Assembly (NCBI GenBank): GCA_030704615.1
Contig: CM060733.1
Coordinates: 65,970,001 to 66,034,000, forward strand
DNA length: 64,000 nucleotides
Reading direction: 5' to 3'
From: Takakia lepidozioides
Taxonomy: Eukaryota > Streptophyta > Takakiopsida > Takakiales > Takakiaceae
Shown piece after piece: positions 1 to 9,790 of this stretch; within the stretch, counting starts at the first letter, position 1, and every line of letters begins with the position of its first letter. The notes under the pieces were generated by a model. That model was given only the letters and a program-made list of their open reading frames with translations, made no database searches and was not told the origin of the DNA. The position numbers and the translations under genes are program-made.

Positions 1-560
1 CCCATTTCGGCGCCGTTATCGCCTGCACTCCGGAGGATGCAGCCGGGTATTTGGTTGGCGGAGCCCAATTACTTTCACCGTTGTTGGCTTCACTCCCGAG
101 CCTTCAGCCGGCTATTTCTTTTCCTGTGCCCAATTACGGCGCCGTTATACCCAACCATCATGCACTTCTGCAACAGTACTATCCACGGTTATAGGTCGCC
201 ATTGCGTTTTCGGAGTTAGCAAACCCGGATCCTAATTCCGCTTGCGTCTCTGCCTCTGGGATAATTTCGGTGCCGTTATTGCCCAGAATTCAGTTTTTCT
301 ATGACCTGGCCTAGCGGTCCATGAGCCTGGGCTCCAAGTCATGAGCGTACACTGGTACTCATGAGCGGAGTGCTTCCAGCATGAGCGCGGAAATCTTCGA
401 TTTTTGATTATTTTATAGTTTTGGGCCCGAAAAAAATCTGCCGAAATTCGAAGTGTGTTACTTTGCGGCTCATGGGTGAGCCATGCCCGCTCATGAGCTC
501 ATGAGCTCACCGCTCATGAGCTCATGGAATAGCAACCCCCGGAGGGACGTCTACACCGCA
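1..560. repeat. GGCGCC-centred and ATGAGC/GCTCAT palindromic repeats
   Basis: No gene is seen. Positions 1-300 hold diverged repeats of about 65 bases: a GCAGCCGGGTATT-like segment at 38 recurs at 104, and cores such as TTCGGCGCCGTTAT (6) and TACGGCGCCGTTAT (136) recur. From 300 to 525 the motif ATGAGC and its complement GCTCAT alternate, forming stacked palindromes such as GCTCATGAGCTCATGAGC near 489. The stretch ends in CATGGAATAGCAACCCCC (523-540), nearly repeated at 1198. These repeats lie just upstream of the gene P exon and resemble the intron or subterminal arrays elsewhere in the window. Confidence 0.7.
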
Positions 561-564
561 GTTC

Positions 565-975
565 ATGGACAGGAGGAACGTGCTTTTTTTTGCCAGGGGG
601 GATTTCATGCCTAGTCCAAAAAGGGACTACATCCTTCATACTTATGCTGCCCGGCTTGCTTCGGTGTCCATTAGGAGGTCTTCCGAACTTAGTCGTGTAC
701 AACAGATTTTAGACGAGGCAAGCCTCAAGAAAATGAAGATGAGGGAGGAGGCAACAGCTATTAGAGCCCGTCAGGCTCGTAGATTTGTCTTGGATTCTGC
801 TGAGGAAAGTGGGGGAGAAGAGGCAGAAGATTCCCAGGAGGTGAGGTGGACAGTCCCCCAAGGAGAGGACGGAATTTTTGAGAGGCATAGTGGAACTGAT
901 GCATCACAGAGCTCAGGGGATGGGGGGATGAGGGGGATGAGGAGGAAGGCGGGGCAAGTTCCTCGGAGGGTGTAG
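565..975 (+). pseudogene. Gene P, C-terminal exon (copy F)
   Basis: Function is unknown. The 136-residue reading frame matches two other places here. Its N-terminal part (NVLFFARGDFM, then a basic helix rich in Arg, Lys and Glu) matches the minus-strand exon at 43.80-44.08 kb. Its C-terminal part, with the motif EVRWTVPQGEDGIFE, matches the plus-strand exon at 60.70-60.98 kb. The tail is acidic and Ser/Gly-rich. It is probably the last exon of a multi-exon TE gene whose earlier exons lie left of the window. The listed ATG may be internal to the exon. Palindromes of the ATGAGC type lie on both sides. Family membership is solid; the reading-frame ends are less certain. Confidence 0.6.
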
Positions 976-1282
976 GAGAGTAGTGCCCATTCCGGCTATG
1001 ACAATTAGGACACACTTGTATAGATGTGGCTTGCCACAAATTTTGCAATAAAATGTTGCATTTCATTGCTATGACGAGTCCACTGGTGCCAAATTCCAAC
1101 TTCATATGACCTTATTTCCATGCCTCCTAATCCTATTTCCGTGGACACACAATGGTCCGCTCATGCTTTTTTTTTTGCCGCTCATGCTCATGTCGCTCAT
1201 GAAATAGCAACCCCCGTTGGGGGCGGCTACGGCAATTTGCCAAGCTCCATTGTTTTCTGCCACGACAATTGCAATGTAGGGG
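976..1282. repeat. 3' region with ATGAGC palindromes and element junction
   Basis: No gene is seen. Positions 1150-1205 again hold GCTCATG repeats, and CATGAAATAGCAACCCCCG (1198-1216) repeats the sequence found just before the exon at 523. The same string occurs in reverse orientation near 39.93-39.95 kb. The flanking retroelement reading frame begins right after this point, so 1216-1230 is a candidate element junction. Confidence 0.5.
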
Positions 1283-2212
1283 ATGCGGCCAGCTGTAGTG
1301 TTTAGACTGGTAGCTGCACTCTGTGAGAGTGGTGATGCATCGGCACTATCTGCGGGGATAGCGGATAAGGTGCAATGCATGAATGCCCTGGATTCAAGGG
1401 TGAAGACAACCACAACTGCGCCATGGCAAGCAACAGTTGCAAGGTTGCAGGAGTTGTCAGCTAGGCCAGCCATTGAGCGCAGTATGGTGACTCCTGGGGT
1501 AGTCCTGGTGGACAATCAAGATGGTGTGTTTCAGTTGGGTGGCCCAGTCGGGAGGAGGTATAGGCCACTGTGGGTCTTGTTGGACTCGGGAGCACAGCCA
1601 TTGATGTTGGGAAGAGCAGCAATTGCAGGCTTGGGCCTTACAGAGGCGGATTTGGAGCCTTGCCCTTTCCAAATTCAAATATGTTTGGGCGGTTCAGAGA
1701 AGGCACGAGGGATTACACGCCATGAGCTCTTCATTCGATTGCAGCCAGATCATCCTACGGATGGCTCAATCATGAGAGCTAAAGCCATTGTTACGGACGC
1801 AATGTCCTATGATGTGCTTGTTGGTGGGGTTGTGTTATACCCCATGGGCTTTACTTTGGACTTTTGGGAAGAAACGGCATCCTATAGGCCGGAGTGGCAG
1901 TCAGGAGATGGCCGACGTGCACTGCTCCCAGTGCGGTTTATTAGGAATGTAGCGGTGGATCATAGGAACCTGATGCTCACATTGGCTGCATTCTCAGGGG
2001 TGGTGGCTTGGGGTGGTGAGCTCTTGGAGGGCAATAGCCATGCAGATGATAGGCCATCACCTGATGAGGACAAACAATTGGCATACAAGGCTGATTTGCA
2101 TCCTCATGTGCCTGTGCATATTCCACTGTGGGGTACGGTTGGGAAATTTACATCGAGTAGCAGGCGAGTGTGTGCACCAAGCATGGCAGGAGGCCTTTCC
2201 ATTGGTGAGTGA
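1283..2212 (+). pseudogene. Retroelement aspartic protease region
   Basis: A 309-residue open frame. The sequence LLDSGAQPLMLG (about residues 98-109) is the D-S/T-G active-site loop of retropepsin-type proteases, followed by a hydrophobic beta-rich stretch and YDVLVGGVVLYPMG, which fits the second half of the fold. Such proteases cleave the element polyprotein. Past roughly position 2170 the coding signal moves to the next frame, where a sentence beginning CVHQAWQEAF leads into the methyltransferase. The two regions were therefore probably one polyprotein joined by programmed frameshifting, or are now split by an indel. The upstream 100 residues resemble no gag I recognise. The start codon is arbitrary. 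Confidence 0.65.
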
Positions 2213-3503
2213 GGGGAGTTCAGTGACATCACCTGGACCTCCTGAGTTAGCTCCTTTGGACACGGTGCCCATTACCTGGCAACCACCTGACTCAGGGATT
2301 TGTTTGCTGGACCTGTTTGGAGGCATGAACATTGGGCTTGCAGGAGTGTTGCAAGCATGGATTAAAGTACACAAGTACTTGTATGTGGAGAAGGATGAGA
2401 TAGCTTGGCGTATTTCTATGCGCCACATCGCCTTGCTCACACATCGGTATCCTGAGTTGTTGTCTCTCTCAGCAGTTCAAGGGTATCAAAAGGCCTTGCC
2501 AGCAGACATTACCTTAGTGGGGGCGGATGATTTGGAGCGGCATGGTTCCATTGATTTGGTGATAGCCGGATGGCCTTGCCAAGGACACTCTCCCGCAGGT
2601 CATGGGAATGGCTTGCATGATGCACGATCGCATTTGTTTTGGGAGATGTTGCGAGTGTTGCGGGACTTGCAGACGAGGCAAGTGCAACCTCTAGGCTATA
2701 TCTTGGAGAATGTTCCTCTTATGGGGGATTCTCGGGCCAGGGTTATGGCCAGTATGCATCAGGTGTGGTCTTGGACTGGATCGGCGGTGCTATTGGATGC
2801 AGCAACGGTGGGATCACGCGCGCATCAACCTCGATTGTGGTGGACCAATCTTGCACCACCAGAGCTGCTCAAGATAGCATATGATTCCATTCAACGACCA
2901 CCCAATCTCACGGTTGAGGGCATTTTGGACCAAGGGAGACAACCACAGAGGGTGCGACATGATGACCATCCACCTCTGGCGGTGGTCAATCGAGTGGGGC
3001 AGCCACGTTCGGCTTTGCCTACGCTCATGAGCTTTCCCTCGTCTCATGCTTTTCGAGACAATGGTGCTGGATTGATTTGGGATAGTGTGCTACAGCAATT
3101 GGTGGAGCCCAATGCGGATGAGCGAGAGCAGCCAATGGGTTTTACCACGGGCACTACAGATGTGCCAGCTCTGTCAGAGGTATCACGCCGCCAAGTGTTG
3201 GGTCAAACAATGGATCTAAATTGCTTGACATGGGTCATTGGCTTGTGCATGGCTGAGCAACGGAGATTGCAAGCATTGATGGCTACTTCTGCACTCCCAT
3301 TGGATAGTACATCCTCCCTGCCAACCAGGACGGTTGAGGCAGTGAGTGGGGGTGAGCACAGGATCATGGGTTGCAAACACCCATGGCAGATGTGGGATGA
3401 GATGCGCAAAAAGAGAGTCATTGGATCTCTTAAGCAGCAGTATGAGGAGTGGGGAGAGCCATGGACTGAGGGTCAGTTGGAGGCCAAGGTGGCCAAGGTT
3501 TGA
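2170..3503 (+). CDS. DNMT3-like cytosine-5 DNA methyltransferase in a retroelement
   Basis: Open from 2013 to 3503 (496 residues); the convincing part starts near 2170. Conserved C5-methyltransferase motifs appear in the normal order: motif I DLFGGMNIGLAG (residues 100-111), motif IV GWPCQGHS with catalytic Cys189 (codon 2577-2579), motif VI ENVP (232-235), motif VIII-like HQPRLWWTN (271-279), and a motif X-like LGQTMDLNCLTWVIG. Spacing and the sequence before motif VIII look more like DNMT3 than DNMT1 or chromomethylase. There are no stops across the domain, unlike the reverse transcriptase downstream. The expected activity is transfer of a methyl group from S-adenosylmethionine to cytosine. 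It sits between protease and reverse transcriptase, so it belongs to the element. As I recall, methyltransferases inside retroelements have been reported in Klebsormidium and dinoflagellates; whether this is the same lineage needs a tree. Confidence 0.85.
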
Positions 3504-5030
3504 AGAGGTTGAGGATGTTTCTTGCACAGAGGATGTTCTCAAGGTGGCTATGGCGGAGCAAGTGGAGGCTACGCCACAGTTAGATTGGGCAGACAAGGCC
3601 CAAGAGGTTGCTATCTAGTAACCAAAGGATTCGTCTCCTACCTCCAAGCCTGGTGTACCCAAGGTTGCAGGTACTGAGGACAATTGGGAACCAGATCTTG
3701 GACCTACAGTCACCGGAGGAGAGAGACGGAGGATCCAGCGATTTCTAAGGGCTTATAGAAATTGCTTTGCCTTCGGTTTGAAGGATTTGGGGAGTTTGAA
3801 GGGTCAGGAGATTCGTATTGATTTGGCAAGTGACACGCCAATCTTTTGAAGGCCCTACCGGTATAGTGACATGGAGAGGTCATTGATCTAGTCACGGACT
3901 ATGGAGTTGTTCGAAGCTGGATTGGTGGAGTTGTCAGGCGGGGAGTATGCCCAACAACGGTGATGCCAGCTAAAAAGGATATCTATGGCAATTGGACAGA
4001 AAGAAGGATGTGTGGGGACTATCATCCTGTGATCTGGTTACTTGCGATCCGGTTACCAATAGTTGCCAATCAAAGAGGCTGACAAGCAAAAGACGACATT
4101 CTGGGGGATTGACCAACATGGAAAGGATTGTTTGTACCAATGGCGGTTCTTACCGTTTGGGTTGAAGAATGCTCCTGCAGAGTTTCAGAGGTTCATGGAT
4201 AGGATTCTCGCGGGGCTAGACTTTGCCCGGTGCTACATTGATGACATAATCATCTTTAGTGCTACGTTGAGGAGCATAAGAGACACCTTCAGGTGGTGTT
4301 TGAGCGCTTGAGAGCGCACGGGTTGAAACTGCACCCTGGAAAAGTGCAAGTTCTTCCACAATCAGATTGAGTATCTGGGCCACATGATATACCCTGGAGG
4401 ATTGGGTGTTCAACAGACAAAGGTGGAGGCCATTGCATGCATTCCACGCCCCATGGATGTGAGCAGAGTTTGTGCTTTCATGGGATTGGCAAACTACTAT
4501 CGACGGTTTGTCAAGGGATTTAGCAGCATTGCAAAGGCTCTTACCAAGTTGACCAAGGTGGGTCAGGAGTGGCAGTGGGAGGAGGAGCATGAGGAAGCCT
4601 TTGAGGAACTCAAGGCTCGATTGACTTCTGCACCTATTCTGAGGCGGCCTATTCGGGGGCGGCATTTCCATCTACATACGGATTGGAGTATGCTGGGGAT
4701 TGAAGCAGTGCTCACACAGGTGGATGATGAGGGAAGAGAGTTCGTAGTGGCATATGCTAGCCGCTCGAACAATGATGCCGAGGCGAAGTATAGTTCCTAT
4801 GAAGGGGAGTGTCTAGCTGCGGTATGGGTAGTGGCACATTTCAGATGCTACCTCTATGGCAATCTCTTCACCCTTGTCACGGATCACCAACCATTGAAGT
4901 GGTTGATGGAGTCAGACAAGCTTACAAAGAAACTTGCACGGTGGGCACTTATGCTTCAAGAGTACGACTTCTAGGTGGTGCATTGAGCCGGTATTGTCAA
5001 TCGGGATGCAGATGGATTGAGTCGTAATCC
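3504..5030 (+). pseudogene. Reverse transcriptase and RNase H of the retroelement
   Basis: After a short coding tail (3504-3618) the RT region is readable from about 3710 in several frames. Landmarks are IRIDLASDTPIF followed by a stop at 3847, [20 protein letters not shown] (4150-4210), the catalytic YIDD box (about 4231), and LGHMIYPGG (4378). RNase H follows with HTDWSMLGIEAVL (4675) and DHQPLKWL (4880), ending near VNRDADGLSR (5000-5025). There are stops at 3847 (TGA), 3889 (TAG), 4309 (TGA) and 4972 (TAG), plus frameshifts near 3960 and 4270. The catalytic aspartates of the YIDD box survive, but no functional enzyme can be made. The flanking integrase confirms the Ty3/gypsy order. Confidence 0.85.
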
Positions 5031-5216
5031 ATGTACGAGCGAGCATGATAATACTAGAGCTCGGTGGCATGGCGAGACGGTTGAGGAGATGGTGTCAGGA
5101 TGGCATGCATCCTTTTTGTGCATTCTAGCAATGGGAGCTCAAGCTGGTCCATCCCATGCGATTGGTCATAAAGATAGCGTGCAGAGACTAGTGAGGAGTT
5201 TGGTGGTGCTAAGGAT

Positions 5217-6658
5217 GTGCATGAAGATGGAGCAGTGTTGGCATACCTTCATACCGGAGAGACAGTAGCCAGTGTGACTGCTAAGGAGAGAGATCGGGTC
5301 CTACAACGAGGCAAGAGATTCAAGTGGGATGGGACTCATCTACTCCGAGTATGGGAGGATGGACGAGTGAGGATTGTGCCTCATCCAACACAACGAGCGC
5401 GATTGGTACGCCATGCCCATGAGGAGTTGGGACATTTTGGGGTGCGGCGCACTCATAGTTTGCTGCAAGGGCAGTATTGGTGGCGGGGCATGCACACAGA
5501 TGTGCAACAGTTAGTGGCAAGGTGCATGGTGTGTGATAGAGTGCGGGCTTCTTTCAATGCCCCTACCTCACAATTGCATCCTTTACCCATTATGGGTTTG
5601 GGCTATCGTTGGAGTCTTGACTTTGCAGGCCCATTGCCATTGACGATTCGCCATAACAAGTATGTGCTGGTGATGGTGAAACACTTCTCCAAATGGATTG
5701 AACTGGTGGCATTGCCTGACAAGGCAAGTGAGGGGGCTGCGTATGCATTCTTAGATCGAGTGCTTAGCCATTTTGGTGCTCTAGCCGAGATACTCACGGA
5801 CCAGGGGAGAGAGTTCTTGGGGGAGTTTCAGGCTTGTGTGAGAAAGCCTTGATAGATCACCGCACTACTTCTCGAGATCATCCCGAGGCTGATGGCTTGG
5901 CGGAGAGAGTTGTTCAGACAGTCAAGAGAGGTTTGCGCAAGTACGGTTTGCAGAAGGGACACCTAGGAGATTGGGACCTTCAATTGCCTTGGCTAGCTAT
6001 GGGCTATAGGTTCAGCAAACAAGCTTCATTTGCCTCCTTCTCACCTTACTTTCTTCTCTTCAGCCGAGAGCCGGATTTGCCTGCATCTATTTGTAGGGAG
6101 GCTGCAGTAGTTCTCAACCTTGATGATCCGGATGTGTGGACACAAGCATGTGCCCAGCGGGCAGAGTTGTTCAAGAGAGTCATACCTATGGCTTTTGATA
6201 ACCTTGCTATTGCCCAACACCGAGACACATTGAGGTACGTCACTATACGTGGAGGGGGATATCGGCCAAGTGTTTGGCGTTTCCACCCTGGGAACTATGT
6301 GTATTTGCAGCAGACAGCGCCTACGACCTTGGATGTCACAGCAGGACGTGTGATTCTAAGGGTCAGGGAGGTGTTGCCTTCAGGAGTGTTGATTATGGAG
6401 GGTCGAGACGGCGTGGTATGGAAGGACCATGTGCGCAATTGTGCACCATGTCACCTTCCACATGTGGATGGGAGGATAGATCCCAACCTTGCCGTGGTAC
6501 CTGTAGGGTTGCGTTGCATGCTATGTGGGCATGCTGGTGGTGACGCAACCATATTGGTGTGTGACAAATGCTCAAGGGGGTGGTACACGGGATGCTTGAC
6601 ACCGCCACTTGAGGAGGTTCCTATCGGATAATGGTTGTGTCCACGATGCCTTGGACAA
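5217..6658 (+). pseudogene. Integrase with C-terminal PHD finger
   Basis: Two overlapping frames (5217-5852 and 5834-6631). An H2C2 zinc-binding domain is visible (HAHEELGHFG to CMVCDRV, 5420-5540). The DDE core follows: first Asp in WSLDFAGP, second in LTDQGREF, and the Glu in EADGLAERVV after the frameshift near 5840. A C-terminal extension carries CMLC then CDKC then GWYTGCLTPPL (6508-6610), the PHD-finger pattern. The usual His is Tyr. The last metal pair WLCPRC lies beyond a TAA stop at 6629-6631, in the same frame. PHD fingers bind histone H3 tails, so this may direct integration to chromatin, much as chromodomains do in chromoviruses. The copy is inactivated. Confidence 0.8.
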
Positions 6659-7008
6659 AGGTAGTGGGCAAGACAATGGTGAGGCGAACAAGTGATCCAA
6701 GGTCTAGTTAGTGGGGCTTCAATGCCATGGATACTCAACTGAAGATCATGGATTGCATGAAGGCGACTAACGATGGGGCTACGTTTGCACCCGACCTCTT
6801 GATCTATCGACTTCAGGTGTTGGGACTTGTGCGATTGAAGACCAAGCGATGATCTTATTGGGGTGGATACTTGCAAACTATCCGGTGTTAGAGGGACCTA
6901 ATCACCAGCTAGGGGGGCGATTGTGGCGTGGCTTTCTAGGACTATATGCTAGGAAGTGTGGTTGGACAGAAATGTATGTTGTGGCACGATGCTTAGGTGC
7001 ACGACAGC
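6659..7008 (+). other. Retroelement 3' region with polypurine tract
   Basis: No intact gene. Short coding-like stretches (for example around 6830-6960) have stops. CTAGGGGGGCGAT at about 6907-6919, followed by TGTGGCGTGG, matches what is expected of a polypurine tract and the TG start of a 3' LTR. The LTR cannot be confirmed because no matching 5' copy is in the window. Confidence 0.4.
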
Positions 7009-7696
7009 TGTCATGGTTTTATTTGTGATTAGTTAGAAATAGTTATTTCTAGCTAATTAGGACATTATACATTTATATTTGTATTTTGTTGGCATTGGGA
7101 CTTCATTTGGTTCCATGTGCCAAGTGAGGTGGCGAACCTCACTTGGGACGTGGGGATGTTATCTCCACTTGAGACGTAGGCAGGCTCGTCTTAGCCTCCC
7201 GAGGCCTCTCTCGCCGCCATAGCTCTAGTATTTGAGATGGAGAGTGGGTGAGGTCTGTATGGTGGAGTCCTTTAGCAAAGGTGCCATTGGCTTGACTTAT
7301 ATAACGTGATAGAGTGGTTTCTCCTTTTTTCACCATTTTTGTATCACTAGAAGAAGATACGGAAATGGTGAAAAGAGGAGAAACCACTCTATCACGTTAT
7401 ATAAGTCAAGCCAATGGCACCTTTGCTAAAGGACTCCACCATACATACCTCACCCACTCTCCATCTCAAGTACTAGAGCTATGGTGGCGAGAGAGGCCTC
7501 GGGAGGCTCGACTAGAAGAAGACGAGCCAGCCTACGTCTCACGTGGAGATAACATCCCCACGTCCCAAATGAGGTTCGCCACCTCACTTGGCACATGGAA
7601 CCAAATGAAGTCCCAATGCCAACAAAATACAAATATAAATGTATAATGTCCTAATTAGCTAACTATTTCTAACTAATCACAAATAAAACCATGACA
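7009..7696. repeat. 688-bp near-perfect inverted repeat (foldback element or inverted LTR pair)
   Basis: The left arm (7009-7343) is the reverse complement of the right arm (7354-7696) with only a few substitutions and two short indels, leaving a loop of about 10 bases (ACTAGAAGAA). Outer ends read TGTCATGGTTTT and AAAACCATGACA. Each arm contains CTTATATAACGTG, a TATA-like site. The same peptide can be read outward from the centre on both strands, which explains two similar small reading frames; neither is a gene. No target duplication is evident at the edges. It lies where the retroelement 3' LTR should be, so it may be an LTR joined head-to-head to an inverted copy; a MITE-like foldback is the alternative. 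Confidence 0.9.
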
Positions 7697-8739
7697 ATGG
7701 AAATGTGTGGAATACAATGAGAACTGCAGTAAAAGTCTGACATCATACCTCCCGCATGTACTGTCCGAACTGTCTATACCGGTAATGCCACCACCCCAAC
7801 TTGTTGATGACAATAATAATTTGTCTCTGAAAAGGAAGAGAGATTTCGTCGAAGCATGGATAACCCGACCCAGAGTCTTGCAGAGAACGTGCAATAGGGT
7901 GTATGCCCCAACACTTGCAACGAAAATATACTCTAGAATTGTTAAGGTTTCAGACCGATGGGCGGGACCCAAGTAGACAACATACTCACACATCAAAACA
8001 ATGTTATGCCATCATATTCCATGCAGAGAAATAAAAGGTCCACAATTTGCTTGAGAGTGCATACATGTTTGCACCATTAACAGCCTGGAAGTGCATTCCA
8101 TCAGCGCTCAGAGCGCCCCACCGTCCAGTTGCGGAAGACTGGGCATTCTGCTCAACAGACCGCGGAAATGGCCAAACAGACTACTAAGCAAACTGCATAA
8201 GTACAGAATAACACTGCCAAGTCTGCTGATGGTTTTCGGCTAACAGACTGGGTGGTCCAGCAGACATACAGTATGGACAGACTGTGTGGTCTTCTGCACT
8301 GTCCATCGAACTGCTCCCACGGAGCGTACTCGTCCAGACACGGAGCCCAACTGCACACATATACACTATGCATCAAAGTGCCACACACTCTGCCAAACAG
8401 ACTGATGAGCGGCCAGCAGATTGTGCGATAGACTTCTCAGCATGCAATAGACTCGTCGGCAGACTGCTCAGCGGCAGCAGACTGCGCGGAAGACTGGTCA
8501 AACAGACGGAGACTGCTGTAGTCTGCTAACAGTAGTTAATAGTAGAACCAAGTAGTCTGCTCAAGTGAGGACGTGGGGTGGTTGTCTACTGGACTGTATT
8601 GTTCGGCCATTGTACAACTTCTTTTGACGAACTTGCATAGGTGGGAACAGTATGAGTGCATGTAGGCCTTCATCTCAGAAAATATTACATACATTCAGAA
8701 TGTGAATTGAAACAACATTGAATGTATATATTTATTTCC
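7697..8739. repeat. TE1 3' region with CAGAC repeats
   Basis: No gene is seen. From about 8150 to 8530 the word CAGAC or GCAGAC recurs every 10-40 bases (for example ACAGACTGGGTGG, CAGCAGACATAC, GGCAGCAGACTG), the same repeat family that fills the introns of TE1 further right. The part from 7697 to 8100 and from 8540 to 8739 has no recognised feature. Confidence 0.55.
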
Positions 8740-9150
8740 TCAAGGGAGCAGTTTTTCTGCATCGTCCAAACCACGGCGGATATACTTTCCACACTGCAAT
8801 CGTTGCAATAACGGAAACCTGAAATTAAACCACCTTGGTGTGAAGGCTTGTCCCCTCTCTTTGGTTTTCTGCCTATCGCCTTTCAGCCAGTCGTAATACC
8901 CTTCAATGCAAGACATCACGTAAAACCCACACTCCCAACTGAAAGGTTGTTGGGGCACTTCGGGAGAGTTGAACTGAAATGCCATTACTTCATCCCATTG
9001 TGGAGTCCCAACAGCATATCCAAAGCACCCTGCATGCACCTTGCGAATCCAACCAAGGAGCTGTACGCAAGTATGCATTTCCTTCCGGGAGTTCAAGTGG
9101 GTGTAGGCGCCTTTCCTTAGGTCGATGATAATGACGCTCCAGTGACACCT
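8740..9150 (-). pseudogene. Ulp1/C48 cysteine protease, C-terminal catalytic part
   Basis: The minus-strand frame contains CHWSVIIIDLRKGAYTHLNS, the strand around the catalytic His of Ulp1-type SUMO proteases (His codon 9142-9144), and about 70 residues later QQPFSWECGFYVMSCIEGYY, which carries the catalytic Cys (codon 8929-8931). The residue normally Asp after the His strand is Asn (HLNS). Ulp1 proteases remove SUMO or process its precursor; TE-borne versions are frequent in plants and their role is unsettled. The frame ends with a stop at 8740. The N-terminal half of the domain lies in another exon near 9.5-9.8 kb, and the intron between contains GTCC/AGAC-rich repeats. The catalytic pair is intact; whether the whole gene works is doubtful. 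Confidence 0.75.
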
Positions 9151-9449
9151 TCAATGTAAAAATGAACATGCCCGACAATTTCATTAGTCCCAAACCCAAC
9201 AGACTCTGCAGACCAATAGACAAACATACTCGGCTGTCCAAATGGCCAACTGCCCAACACACACAGGACTCCAACAGATGCAACGGACTAGCAGTCCAAT
9301 AGACCAACAGTCCAAGAGTGCATGAGTCCAACAGACGATGACGTCCAACTCACACGACAGTCGAACAGACCATGAGGTCGAACACACACAGAAGACCCAA
9401 TATTCAGCAGACAGCAAAATGTGCAACAAGTCCGTCGGATCTTACCCTT

Positions 9450-9790
9450 GCAAGACCGACACCAATATATGAGTGCAGTCTTTAATGTCTTTGCCAAGTC
9501 GCGCAGGAGTCAAGGCACCATCAAGGTTTGCCACCAAAGTTTTCGCGTGGGGCTGTGTCGAAAGTTTGGAAAAGAGACCACGTCGACGTTGGCAAAAGAG
9601 CGATAGTGCCATATGTCCTCAAGTCTAGGGTGTTCTCGAAAAAACGACACCAGACATCCAAAAGTCTGTCCGAGCACTCCGACTCAACCACGTTCAGTGC
9701 TTTCATGTCTTCCGGCGCAATGCCACATCGGAACCGCGAGTCTCCTTCGAAAAAATACACCATGCTATTCCCAGCAGTTACATGATGGAC
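9450..9790 (-). pseudogene. Ulp1/C48 protease, N-terminal part
   Basis: The minus-strand frame 9521-9763 reads RCGIAPEDMKALNVVESECSDRLLDVWCRFFENTLDL and so on, followed by LLPTSTWSLFQTF. It resembles the start of the Ulp1 fold, where a helix pair precedes the His strand. Coding then seems to continue in the neighbouring frame (LDGALTPARLGKDIKDC) to a GT donor near 9447, so a one-base shift may lie near 9530. Together with 8740-9150 this gives a near-complete protease domain of about 200 residues. The upstream edge is near CATGATGGACATCAATCGCC, where repeats resume. Assignment rests mainly on its position upstream of the clear catalytic exon. Confidence 0.5.

Larger units (their letters stand above)
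1220..7008 (+). mobile_element. Ty3/gypsy-type retroelement encoding a DNA methyltransferase and PHD finger
   Basis: Domain order on the plus strand is aspartic protease, cytosine-5 DNA methyltransferase, reverse transcriptase, RNase H, zinc-binding integrase, DDE core, and a C-terminal PHD finger. RT before integrase is the Ty3/gypsy order. Several frameshifts and stops show the copy is dead. No gag region with a CCHC knuckle was seen and no 5' LTR is present, so the 5' end is missing or lies off the window. A purine-rich tract followed by TGTGG at 6910-6925 is a candidate 3' LTR start. The right limit is uncertain because a long hairpin begins at 7009. Confidence 0.8.

Noticed and set aside
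6921-7350. A definite 3' LTR for the methyltransferase retroelement
   Set aside because: No matching 5' LTR lies in the window, so only a candidate start could be given.
7139-7646. Two similar small proteins read outward from the hairpin centre
   Set aside because: They are the same DNA read from the two arms of the inverted repeat; nothing else supports coding.
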